Assembly (NCBI RefSeq): GCF_045290345.1
Contig: NZ_CP155447.1
Coordinates: 5,828,001-5,892,000 of the forward strand
Length of the DNA: 64,000 nucleotides
From: Singulisphaera sp045290345
Lineage (GTDB): Bacteria; Planctomycetota; Planctomycetia; Isosphaerales; Isosphaeraceae
Reading direction: 5' to 3'
In this document: piece by piece, positions 38,281 to 47,295 of the stretch
How positions within the stretch are numbered: the stretch's first letter is position 1
Layout: every line of letters starts with the position of its first letter
Notes under the pieces: generated by a model
The model's database searches: none
Told to the model about the DNA's origin: nothing
The model's input: only the letters and a program-made list of their open reading frames with translations
Translations under genes and position numbers: made by a program

Positions 38281-39304
38281 TTAAGCCGCCCTGTCTGAGC
38301 TGAAAAACATTTGTCGAATCGGCTGCCCGTAATCGATCTCCTGACGCTTTCGCACGGCGATCTCCCACTTGCGGCTGCCCAGGCCCAAGAGGTGAGGAAT
38401 GGTCGCGTGGACGTCGGTGACGTAGTGGCGATTCTCTTCAGAGTCGAAGCCGATCTCGTCGGCGGCGATCATCTCGCGGACCATCTGGTCATAGCCTTTG
38501 TCGGCATCCAACGACTCGATAATCCAATCCCGCCAATGCCAGATATGTTTCTGGCTATTACGGAGTTCGGCCCCCAACCCCCACCAATCACTGTATCGCC
38601 AGATGTCCATCCAGTGGCGTCCCCAGCGCTCGGCAGAGTGCGTCCCGGCGAGAAGACGATCGACCATCGCCCTCGTAGGCGTCCGGCGAGTCGTTGCTCA
38701 AGAACGTGGCCTGCTCCGCGGCCGTGGGAGGGATGCCGGTCAGGTCGAGAAAGACCCGACGCTGCAACAGACCTTTCGGGGCCGTGGGCTGCGGAGTTCA
38801 ACCCTTCGCCTGCCAGCCCGCGACGATGAAGGCGTCGATCGGGTTACCATCTCGAGCGAAGCCTATGGAGGGGACCGGAGGGCGAGTCGGGGCGCGGAAC
38901 GCCCAATGATCACGCGGATCGGGTTCGAGAGAATCGTCGGCGGGGGCGACGGCCCCCTGATCGATTCAGGCTTTGATCAATCTGATTTGGTCGGCGCTCA
39001 AAGCCTCCCTATCGCCGGGGGGAGGCATACGCCCTGGCCCTTCTTCCATGATGCGTTCGATCAGCAAACTCTCATCGCTCTTGCCTGGTTCGACCGCCGA
39101 CTCACTATCGCCCCCCGCAGTCAGGGACTTCACTGAGTCGGTGCGGAACTTACTCTTTTGCTTGAGGGCTCCGTGGCAGGAGTAGCACCGCGCCGAGAGG
39201 ATCGGTTTGATCTGCTTGGCATAGTCGACCGTCTCGGCAACGGTCGTCGCACTTGCGGCAAGAGCCAACCAGGACACGATCCTCGGGACACGTGCAGCAC
39301 GCTT
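38281..39304 (-). pseudogene. Decayed PSD1-DUF1501 fusion remnant
   Basis: Reading leftward this begins as a copy of the PSD1 gene at 31740, with CYSCH heme motif and MPPPGD. The start codon reads AAG (39302-39304). A Trp codon has become TGA (38966-38968). Another stop appears near 38808, and an extra base near 38668 shifts the frame. At 38455-38462 (CTCGTCGG) it switches from the DUF1549 region to the 3' end of DUF1501 (EENRHYVTDVHAT onward). Everything between, about 4 kb in the intact locus, is absent. The shared 8-base sequence points to a short-homology deletion after duplication. It is not expected to make a working protein. Confidence 0.92.
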
Positions 39305-39522
39305 CCCAGTGAATCTCCATCATTTAATCTAGCCGACAATACGAGAGGCAGAGTGTTCGAACGGCCAGCGAGTCGGCAAACTCCATCCGGAGAACGGACA
39401 CAATCCGAATGCCAGATCGAAAGTGGAGTCGTCGGCGTCAACGTCCAAAGCGAGCGGTCCACCCGGGATAATCTACCGCGCCAGGGCGTCGGCGACTCCC
39501 GGGTGGTCGACTCGATTCGAGC

Positions 39523-40521
39523 CTAGTAGGCGTCGCTGCTCACGATCTCAGCCCCTCGGGTTGTCGAGAGGGATCGCCAAACGTTCAGGCTGATCGAATT
39601 TTTGATGAACCGGACCGAGCCATCCCCCATCGTGGTATTCACCCCGCCCGAGTGCCTGCTCCGGGCTCCGTTGTACTGCGGTAAGGTGGCGGTGGGCGCA
39701 GTACATGGCGGATTCATCTGGTAGGGATAGACGCAATAGGCCTGGTTTTCGGTCACGTCGGGTTGAGTCGAGTTGGGTGCCACCCAGGCCGTGAAGCTCG
39801 CAGCACTCCCCCACCACGAGAAACCACGAAGGTCATATGAGGAGTTATACTGCCCCCCAGTCCCGGTACCGACGACCACCTCCGAGCAAAGCAGGGTATT
39901 GCTCAAGCCATCGCTGATGGAAGCGAAGGTAGCCACGCGTTGCCCGCCCATACCTGGGTTGGCCACATTCATGTCGGTAAAGGGAGCTCCACCAAATGGA
40001 AACGTGATCCCACCAAAGGCGAAACTGGCGGGCTGTGAGCTGGTCAGATTGCCGTAATTGACCACGTAGTTCTGCGAGGTCACCCGACCAATCCCTACCA
40101 AGCTGGTGCCACTTCCGTCGCTTGGGCACATATACGCATTCACTCGCGTTGCGGATACCGTCGTATTCGCCGCCCCGCTGTAACGCAGTGGAGCGTCGTA
40201 GGCGCTCCCCATCTGGTAGTAGACGAGATCACCGCCGAAATTCCAGGCATTGAAGAGCGCTTGCTGTTCAACTTGGGGCAGCATGAACACCAGCCAGGTC
40301 CCCCAGCAACAGGACTTCTGGCCCGGCGGCAGCGACCCATTAACACTTTCGTAATTGTGCATCCCCAAACCAATCTGCTTGAGATTGTTGATGCACTGCG
40401 ATCGACGGGCCGCCTCACGGGCCGCCTGGACAGCCGGCAGCAGGAGGGCAATCAAAACAGCGATGATGGCGATCACGACCAGCAATTCGATGAGCGTAAA
40501 ACCACGACGTTGACTTCTCAT
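39523..40521 (-). CDS. DUF1559 protein with pseudopilin N-terminus (copy B)
   Basis: 332 residues, ATG at 40521 behind GGGAGAG. RGFTLIELLVVIAIIAVLIALLLP is the prepilin-type signal and helix; SQCINNLKQIGLGMHNYES and HSGGVNTTMGDGSVRFIKN are DUF1559 markers. CCWGTWLVFMLP matches copy A at 35221, which shows that the two are duplicates. The rest has diverged, including a longer loop around residues 95-160. The downstream PSD1/DUF1501 genes have decayed, but this frame is intact. Whether it is still expressed is unknown. Confidence 0.92.
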   Translation of the reverse strand: MRSQRRGFTLIELLVVIAIIAVLIALLLPAVQAAREAARRSQCINNLKQIGLGMHNYESVNGSLPPGQKSCCWGTWLVFMLPQVEQQALFNAWNFGGDLVYYQMGSAYDAPLRYSGAANTTVSATRVNAYMCPSDGSGTSLVGIGRVTSQNYVVNYGNLTSSQPASFAFGGITFPFGGAPFTDMNVANPGMGGQRVATFASISDGLSNTLLCSEVVVGTGTGGQYNSSYDLRGFSWWGSAASFTAWVAPNSTQPDVTENQAYCVYPYQMNPPCTAPTATLPQYNGARSRHSGGVNTTMGDGSVRFIKNSISLNVWRSLSTTRGAEIVSSDAY

Positions 40522-41261
40522 GAAGAACTCTCCCGTAAAAGATCCGAAAAGAAATCGTTGCGGGGTACTTCGACGCCGAGAAGAAGCGATCGTTGTCAGA
40601 GGCGGTGCAAATGAGAACGATCGAGATCAGGGATTAAAGGCAATGACTATCCGACAGTTCTCACGATGCGGCGGACCATCTTCCTCACTGACCGCATGGG
40701 ATTCGATCGAAGTTGGCATCCATGCCTCAATGATTTGGAGCGATACGTCCTTGAGAACAATCGCTCAAGTTTTGCGTTAGGCAACTTCGCCGTTGCCGTC
40801 AAAAGCGAGTTTCCTCCTCGAAAATGGCTCCCTTGAATTGATACAGTTCCCCCACATTTCAAGAGTGTGAAAATCATCGTCCCTATCGCCGCAGCCCCAT
40901 CTCGAGTGAGGCTGACGATCCAGAAACGACATGCGTGTGCAACTGTCCCCCGAACAGGGGGCCATGCAATCTCACTTCCGATTTCGAGCTTCTACACCGC
41001 AAACAGACGGGTTTTGACCGGGAGCTCAGCCCTATTGAATTAGGACTTGTCGGCTTGGCTATAGATCAATAATTCAAGACCCACTTACAACCCGGCGAAT
41101 CGAAACATGCGATACCTGACAGCCCAAGGAGTGGCTGTCCGACAGAGGAGTCACCGAGTTTTTTCGGAGGCAAGGCCGAATGTGCAGGAAGGAGAGAGGC
41201 GTAACGTTCCTCTCGGGTGGAGTGAACAGGAGAGTGAGACGCTGATGTGTCTTCACACGCC
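40522..41261. other. Leader of second module; lipoprotein gene missing or decayed
   Basis: From about 40975 to 41340 the sequence matches the leader at 36650-37030 (for example ACAGACGGGTTTT against ACCGACGGGGTTTT, and GTTCCTCTCG in both). The next 450 bases (40522-40975) are where the lipoprotein gene should be, but no intact frame exists; only a fragment, CGGTVSIQG near 40836, faintly recalls it. Confidence 0.5.
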
Positions 41262-41275
41262 CTTTATCGATAAAG
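41262..41275. promoter_or_regulatory. Candidate LacI operator, copy B
   Basis: CTTTATCGATAAAG is a perfect 14-base palindrome with central CG. It sits at the same relative place as 36935-36948, downstream of a LacI gene and upstream of a DUF1559 gene. Retention while nearby sequence changed suggests a binding site. Confidence 0.6.
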
Positions 41276-41399
41276 AGAACCTAAGTGGTGAAGCGACGGC
41301 GGTCAAGCTCTCTATCGGAAGAATTGCTGGTTTTCTTTGGTGGAGGGCAAAGTCGGTCATGCATGCGAAATATCTATTATGCATGCATCTACTGGTCTC

Positions 41400-42413
41400 T
41401 CAGGCGGTCCCGCGATGGATCAGCACGGTAGGAAAGACAAGCTCGGAGGCAGCGAACTGTCCATCCTTGAGATACCCGAGGAGGAGTTCAGCGGCCCGAC
41501 CGCCCATCTCGGCGCCAGGCAGGGAAACAGTCGTCAGCGGGGGATCAACATACCTTGCAAAGTCAAAATCATCAAAGCCGACAATCGACAGGCTGGCGGG
41601 CACCGAGCGCCCCAGCCGCTTTGCGGCTTGGCTCGCCCCGAGGGCCAGGACATCGTTGGCACAGAGGATCGCTGTCACCTTGGGATCATCACGAAGGACC
41701 GCTTCCACTCGCTCACATGCCCCCTCGACGGTCTCACGCTCAACTTCCCAGACTTGGCTCCAACCTCCTCCGCCGGCGCGGATCGCCGCTTCGTAACCGG
41801 CGATCCGTTTCTCAACGGCGGGCCAGAGTCGGTCCGTCGCGAGGAACCCAATCCGCTGATTTCCTCGGGACTGGAGATAAGCAACAGCGGCGAAGGCCCC
41901 CCCTTGGTCGTCCGCCAGAACGCATGCCGCCGTGGGAGCCGACACGCAGTCTTCGATCAGGACGAACGGGGAGCCTGTGCTCACAAGCTCCTCGATATGC
42001 TCCGCCCGACTCACCGCTGAGCCGGATAGATGAACGACGGCTCCATCAAACCGATGCTGATGCGCGAGGCGACGGAACCCGCCGCCGGCTTGCTTGGGAT
42101 GGAAACCGTGGACCAGGAGTCCATAATCCTCCTGCCGGAGCGTTTCGACCATCCCGCTCAGAATTGCGACATGGAACGGGTCGGAGAGGAAGCGGGCCGC
42201 AGGGTCGATTGTGAGAAAGGCCATGGTTTTCGTACAACGCATCCGCAAGCTTCGAGCCTGCAGATTGGGCTGATAGTTCAACTCACGAATCGCCTGCAAA
42301 ATGCGTTGGCGGGTCTCCTCTCGCATCTGCGAGGTCCGCCCATTCAGAACGTTCGACACGCTCTGGAGGGAAACCCCCGCCTGTTTCGCAACGTCGCGCA
42401 TTGTCACGCTCAT
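41400..42413 (-). CDS. LacI-family transcriptional regulator (copy B)
   Basis: 337 residues from the ATG at 42413; the frame is open to 42479, but MSVTMRDVAKQAGVSL matches the start of copy A. The DNA-binding helix residues (SLQSVSNVLNGRTSQMREETRQRI) are nearly identical to copy A, so both probably read the same operator. The sensor domain differs at scattered positions (for example FLTIDPAARFL and ILCANDVLALGASQAAKRLGRS), so the effector may have shifted. It is intact although its nearest downstream genes have decayed; it could still regulate the copy A cluster. Confidence 0.92.
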   Translation of the reverse strand: MSVTMRDVAKQAGVSLQSVSNVLNGRTSQMREETRQRILQAIRELNYQPNLQARSLRMRCTKTMAFLTIDPAARFLSDPFHVAILSGMVETLRQEDYGLLVHGFHPKQAGGGFRRLAHQHRFDGAVVHLSGSAVSRAEHIEELVSTGSPFVLIEDCVSAPTAACVLADDQGGAFAAVAYLQSRGNQRIGFLATDRLWPAVEKRIAGYEAAIRAGGGGWSQVWEVERETVEGACERVEAVLRDDPKVTAILCANDVLALGASQAAKRLGRSVPASLSIVGFDDFDFARYVDPPLTTVSLPGAEMGGRAAELLLGYLKDGQFAASELVFPTVLIHRGTA

Positions 42414-42645
42414 GAGAAAACCACGCCTTGCCAGTATGCCGAAACCTCGTGCAAAACCCTCGAACATTACCCCCGCCACGTCATGATTCCATCATCAATA
42501 ATCCCACTCGAAAAAACAGGTCGTTTCACAATAACTCCAATGCGACGGTGGCAAAGGGTCGCCACCCCCTTCCTCAATGACCAGCCATTCGTTCGTATTG
42601 AAACAGGGATTCACCGGGCCGATCCTGCGTCTAATTCCGCATATC

Positions 42646-42690
42646 CACAAATAAAATCGGCCCGGCCCTCACGACGTGGAGGCCGGACCG
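42646..42690 (-). terminator. Intrinsic terminator after metalloprotease gene
   Basis: Read leftward, CGGTCCGGCCTCCAC and GTGAGGGCCGGGCCG pair over about 13 bases around GTC, followed by ATTTTATTT. Good terminator form on the minus strand, 44 bases after the stop codon. Confidence 0.75.
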
Positions 42691-42733
42691 AATTCGTTCA
42701 AGGTCTATGAGTCAGGTCGCGGGTACGCAATCA

Positions 42734-45616
42734 TCAAGGTTCGTTGGAATCGATTCCCGCGTCGAGGACTTTGCCGATTTTGTGGCGGCACTCCTCGAGG
42801 TGGGCTCGGCTCGTGTCGTCGAACTTGGCATCTTTCTGGTCGAGTACCTTACCGATCCGACTGCTGATCTCCTTGAGATGGAACCGGGCAAGGCTGCGTG
42901 CGTCGGCCGGTACCGAGCCCCCGCCCGAGAAGCTGACATACGCATACATGTCTTCATACGGACTCCGCCGGTTGCCCAGCACCAACGTGCAAAGCCGCCG
43001 CAGGTGCTCGCGTTGGAGGTTTCGGCGGATGGTCGAGAGGGCCAAATCCGCCTTACCGTCTCCCTTGTCGGCCAATTCCGACCAGACGCCGTCCGTGAGG
43101 ACGCTAAAGACTTCAGCCATTTTCAACGGCTCACTACCCGGATCGGCCACGAGTTCCTGATTCTGAAGCCGGGAGAGGACTCCCGCGTCGAAGCACTGGC
43201 TCAGGACAATCTTCTGAATCCCCAGAATCCGCTGATTGATCGGATAGTCGGCCGCGCCGCCCGACGAAAGGGAATCATTGCCCCAGTGGTACCAGCGTTC
43301 GGCGGTCAGACGACGAAGTAGGGCGGGCGAGAACTTGAACGCCTTGTCGCTGAGGATCTGCTCGGTCACAAAGCTCAGAGCCTCACGTTGCTTGGCGCCC
43401 TTCACCGGAGTGACCGGATCACGCTCCCCTTTGCTCCCCTTGTGGTCGCGCGAGACCGACTGCCCGCCGATATACGAGGAGGCCAGGTAGGAGGCGTTAC
43501 CCCACTGGTTGAGCAGAGTGGAAAAGGCGCTGCGGACCCGCGCCCAGGAGTCACCATCCTTGACCACCTTGCTGTCAAGATCTTTGAGCAGTTGGGAGGC
43601 CAGCGTGATCCGCTCCTTGGCGAACCGCAAGGTGTCCGACCCAAGGTCATAGACATTCACCAGCGGATCGTTGGCGAGATACATATCCTCGTCGGTGGCG
43701 AAAACCAGGTCCCCTTCAGGCGACCGGGCCGCAATCTTCTTCAACCCGTCGGCCTCATCCCCATCAATATGCGAGTAGGCATACTCGATCGCCCAGTAGT
43801 CGTAGGGGCCGATCGTGGTCGTCACGAAATCGCCCTGCTTCTGCCCCTTTGGCGCGATATTGATCGGGTTGTAGTCCATCACGCTCCCCGCTTGTCCCTT
43901 GACCCGGGTGATGGACGTGTCGTTCAACTGGTCGGCGGTGAGCATCGAGCTCGCCTTGAAGTTGTGCCTCAGGCCAAGCGAGTGGCCGACCTCGTGCATC
44001 ACAACTTCTTTGATCAATTGCCCCAGAAGTTCGTCGGGAAGCTTCGCCTCTTCCTTCTCCTTGTCTTTATCCTTATCTTCCTTGTCTTTGTCCTTGTCGG
44101 CATTCGCGACAGCCGCCAGACTGATGGCCGCCAGTCCCATCTCATGGCGCATTCCGAGACTGTACTGACAGGACGAGAACTGCCCCGAGACCTGCCGCTT
44201 CCTCAACTGCTTCTGAAGGCTGGACCACTCGGCCGGGACCGCTTCGGGAAGGTCGGTGCCCACGAGCGCGGAGCCGATCCCAGGGCGGCGGGACGGCAAA
44301 GTCACCGGCAGCCCGAAGCCCTGCTTGGCCGCCATCATCGGACTGATTACCTGGCCGATATCCAAGGGCGCGAGCTGATCTCCATCCAGACCATTCGCCG
44401 GAAGGCTGCCCGTCAGGAAGGCATACTCTTCTTTCCAGTAATGGATCCAGCTTGCGTCGAAGATGACATCGCCGTCAATCATTTCGCCGGTCAACGGGTT
44501 CGCCCGCAAGCAGGACATGGCGAACGGCGTGCTGGTCGTGATCCAGCGGAACGTGCAGTAGTTGATATCTTCAGGATCAAAATCATCCCGCCCGTCCTCT
44601 TGCCAGCGGACCGCCAGGGCGTTGCTGATCCCGATCTTCTCGAAGGCCTTGTTCCACTCCAGAATCCCTGCCTCGACGAACGGGCGATACTCGAGCGGAA
44701 CGGTGTCCTCGACGTACCAGATGAGCTGCTTCTTGGGCGGAGAGAGCTTGGCCTTGGGATCCGATTTCTCGATTCTCCAACGGTTGACCTGGCGAACGAA
44801 ATTGGTGTCCGGATCTTTCAGACCGAAGTCTTTCAGAGCACTCAGGAAGTAACCGACGCGGTTGTCCGCGAAGCGCGGCTTATAGCCCGATTCTGGCAGC
44901 TTCGCCAAGCTGTAGTGAATGACGATCGTCCGCCCCCGGCCGTCAGCCACGCCATCGTCACCAAAAGACATGGAGGAGCGGCCGAAGCTGCTGAACGTCG
45001 CCTCGACCTCGAGCTCGACGTTATTTGGAAACCCCTTGATCTTGTGCCAGTGAGTCCGGTTCCGATCGAGCGAACCGAAGCCAAGTTGGGCAAAGTCGGA
45101 AAAGAAGATGTCGGTGAGGTCGATCACGACGCTCTGGCCGCCGGAATGGTTGATGCTGACAATGGGCAAGGCCATCAGGACCGAGTCGGTATAGTTCTGC
45201 TTGACCGCCTTATCCAGCGGCGAGCCGGCGGGAGCCTTGTAGTGGATGTTGCGTCGAAGGAGCTGGACCTTGTCGCCTACTCGCTTGAAGACGAGCACCC
45301 ACTCATCACCGAAATTCAAGGGTTGACCGGCCATCGCCATGCCTCGCGCGATCGCAATCGGCGCGAGCATCGGCTGATTGAACTGGTTCGGTTTGATCTC
45401 GGCGTAGAGGTGATCGTCCTTGTGGTGGAGTGTGAGGAAGCCGTCGATCTTCTCGGCTCCCTTGGTGACGTCGGCGAAGTCGCGGAATTTCTTCTCCGAA
45501 TCATCGCCCCTCGCCGAGCCGGCTGGCTTCGGTTTCTCATCGTCGGCCCGCAGGCCGCTGACTCCGGCCATCACGGCGAGCGCCGTGATCCAACCCATCG
45601 CCCAATACCGTTTCAT
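42734..45616 (-). CDS. Secreted zinc-dependent metalloprotease (metzincin-like, DUF5117/DUF4953 type)
   Basis: 960 residues from the ATG at 45616 (GAGGGGG upstream), with a signal peptide ending near GLRAD. A DUF5117-like N-terminal part (about 40-260) precedes a metzincin catalytic part. HEVGHSLGLRH gives zinc ligands His541, His545 and His551 with catalytic Glu542, and SVMDYNP is the Met-turn. A Lys/Asp/Glu-rich run at about 507-525 sits directly before the active-site helix. C-terminal sequence after 750 is helical. It should cut proteins in the periplasm or outside; the substrate is unknown. It is a single gene with its own terminator, unrelated to the LacI modules. Confidence 0.9.
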   Translation of the reverse strand: MKRYWAMGWITALAVMAGVSGLRADDEKPKPAGSARGDDSEKKFRDFADVTKGAEKIDGFLTLHHKDDHLYAEIKPNQFNQPMLAPIAIARGMAMAGQPLNFGDEWVLVFKRVGDKVQLLRRNIHYKAPAGSPLDKAVKQNYTDSVLMALPIVSINHSGGQSVVIDLTDIFFSDFAQLGFGSLDRNRTHWHKIKGFPNNVELEVEATFSSFGRSSMSFGDDGVADGRGRTIVIHYSLAKLPESGYKPRFADNRVGYFLSALKDFGLKDPDTNFVRQVNRWRIEKSDPKAKLSPPKKQLIWYVEDTVPLEYRPFVEAGILEWNKAFEKIGISNALAVRWQEDGRDDFDPEDINYCTFRWITTSTPFAMSCLRANPLTGEMIDGDVIFDASWIHYWKEEYAFLTGSLPANGLDGDQLAPLDIGQVISPMMAAKQGFGLPVTLPSRRPGIGSALVGTDLPEAVPAEWSSLQKQLRKRQVSGQFSSCQYSLGMRHEMGLAAISLAAVANADKDKDKEDKDKDKEKEEAKLPDELLGQLIKEVVMHEVGHSLGLRHNFKASSMLTADQLNDTSITRVKGQAGSVMDYNPINIAPKGQKQGDFVTTTIGPYDYWAIEYAYSHIDGDEADGLKKIAARSPEGDLVFATDEDMYLANDPLVNVYDLGSDTLRFAKERITLASQLLKDLDSKVVKDGDSWARVRSAFSTLLNQWGNASYLASSYIGGQSVSRDHKGSKGERDPVTPVKGAKQREALSFVTEQILSDKAFKFSPALLRRLTAERWYHWGNDSLSSGGAADYPINQRILGIQKIVLSQCFDAGVLSRLQNQELVADPGSEPLKMAEVFSVLTDGVWSELADKGDGKADLALSTIRRNLQREHLRRLCTLVLGNRRSPYEDMYAYVSFSGGGSVPADARSLARFHLKEISSRIGKVLDQKDAKFDDTSRAHLEECRHKIGKVLDAGIDSNEP

Positions 45617-45850
45617 CCGGTCCCCCTCGCAAGGTTCGAGACGGGTCTGGGAAGCCTGACTTCGGCCAGGCTGAGGCCATTCCGACCTCCTCGATCGGTG
45701 CCTCAGCGCACTTGTCCCGAACGCCCGCAACAACTGCCCGACCCGCACATTTTCATGATGACCAAAGCGAAACGGACCGGCAAGAGGCCGGGCGAATGAA
45801 TTCGGACCTGCAAGATAGAGCGACTAGACCGAATAGAAAGAAATAGGAGC

Positions 45851-46885
45851 TCAGGCAACTTGCGCAGCTTTTGCGAAGCTGGTCTCGTGGTCGAGGTACC
45901 ACTGGACCGAGCGTTCGATGCTCTGTCGGTAGGTCATCACGGGTTCCCAGCCGAGCCGGATCCGGGCCTTCTCGGTGCTATATTCAAGTTCTCGGCCCAT
46001 CAGCCAGGTCGCGTAGCGGGTGATGAGCGGAGGGCGCGGGCGCCGGGTCAGGCGGCCATGAGCCTCCAGCAGGAACGCGGCGGAATAGACCGCGCGATAG
46101 GGAACGCGTTTGACGACGGGAGGGGCGTTGCAGGCCTCTGCGAAGAGGTTGAGAAACTCGCGCTGGGTGATCCTGCCTTGGTTGGTGATATTGTAGGCCT
46201 CGCCAGCCGACCCGGGGTCACGGGAGGCGAGGATCGCAGCCTCGGCCACGATCCCGGCATATACCGCACTCAGCGGATTGTCGCCGCGGCCGATCATCGG
46301 CACCTTCCCTCTCCGCAGCCGATCGACGAGTCGCGCGACCGTGGTCCGGTCACGTTCTCCGTAGAGCCAACTGGGGCGGATCACCGTCACCGCAAGTCGG
46401 TCCGATTCGGCCAACTGCCAGAGGATCCGTTCGCACTCGACCTTGCTCCGGGTATACGGGTCCCAGACCCAGACGTTCTGGCCCATGGCCGCCGACTCGT
46501 CGATCGGCTCGACTTGATCGTGAGGGTGGCCGTAAGCGCTGGTGGAGCTGATGTGGAGGAAGCGACCGACTCCCGCCACACTCGCGGCGGTGGCCAGATT
46601 CCGGGTCGCATCAATGCAATCCGTCTGAAACTGGGACCAGCGTCCCCAATCTCCCACCTTGGCGGCGGCGTGGTAAACGACCTCAACCCCCTGCGTGGCC
46701 CGGGCACAGGCAGCAGGGTCGGACAGATTGCCGCGGATGATCTCGACGCCCAGCGACTCCAGGAACGCCGTGGCGCTCCCTGCGCGGACCAAGGCCCGAA
46801 CCCGCCGGCCTTGCGCAACGAGCTGCTCGGCGATGTGGCTCCCCAGGAGACCCGTTCCTCCTGTCACCAGGTCACTGTCGGCCAC
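45851..46885 (-). CDS. NAD(P)-dependent epimerase/dehydratase (extended SDR)
   Basis: 344 residues from a GTG at 46885 with GGGAAGGGA upstream. The Rossmann motif is GGTGLLG at 9-15. The catalytic pair Tyr144/Lys148 (YTRSK) follows the Ser-rich HISSTSAYG strand at 111-119. The C-terminal half (AYNITNQGRITQREF, RLGWEPVMTYRQSIERSVQWY) matches sugar-nucleotide epimerases or sterol-dehydrogenase-like SDRs. Cytoplasmic oxidoreductase or epimerase; the substrate is not determined. No sugar-nucleotide pathway genes are adjacent. Confidence 0.88.
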   Translation of the reverse strand: MADSDLVTGGTGLLGSHIAEQLVAQGRRVRALVRAGSATAFLESLGVEIIRGNLSDPAACARATQGVEVVYHAAAKVGDWGRWSQFQTDCIDATRNLATAASVAGVGRFLHISSTSAYGHPHDQVEPIDESAAMGQNVWVWDPYTRSKVECERILWQLAESDRLAVTVIRPSWLYGERDRTTVARLVDRLRRGKVPMIGRGDNPLSAVYAGIVAEAAILASRDPGSAGEAYNITNQGRITQREFLNLFAEACNAPPVVKRVPYRAVYSAAFLLEAHGRLTRRPRPPLITRYATWLMGRELEYSTEKARIRLGWEPVMTYRQSIERSVQWYLDHETSFAKAAQVA

Positions 46886-47162
46886 TCGGATCCCTTCCCT
46901 TTCCGCAACGACGACGAGTTTTGGGGCATCGCGAACTTTAACGAGGCCCCCTCCATTCTACACGCTCCCCCGATCCAAGGAGGCGTTCTCGTCGTCACCT
47001 GCCCTCCCCCGACCGCGCAAGAAGTCGATCCGACTCTTGTAGGGCAGGCACGGCCCACCAGGTTTCACCCGGAGAAGGACGTCCCCCCCTTAACCCTTCA
47101 AATCTCTTGTCTGAAGTCGTGGTGGGTCTTGCCCCATGAGACGCGGCGACCGTCTACGTGTG

Positions 47163-47221
47163 GGAGGATAGGCATCAGTCTGCCGTCCCACCGAGGTGGC
47201 GGCGGCTGATGCCTATCCTCC
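47163..47221. repeat. 16-bp perfect inverted repeat with inner hairpin
   Basis: GGAGGATAGGCATCAG (47163-47178) and its exact complement (47206-47221) flank an inner CCACC/GGTGG pair. It is 75 bases beyond the stop of the leftward VWA gene and upstream of the SDR gene. It could be a factor-dependent terminator or a regulatory structure; no T-tract follows on the minus strand. Confidence 0.65.
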
Positions 47222-47295
47222 AAGAAAAAGGGTTGAAGGAAGATGGTGGGCGATCCCCCGCTTGCGAGACGCCCACCCCCCGCACAGTTGCCTGG

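Noticed and set aside
41359..41388. ATGCATGC inverted pair after LacI copy B
   Set aside because: Eight-base arms without T-tract; could be a hairpin, but there is not enough to call a terminator.
43388..45799. 803-codon plus-strand frame
   Set aside because: Antisense to the metalloprotease, whose zinc motif and signal peptide establish the true strand.
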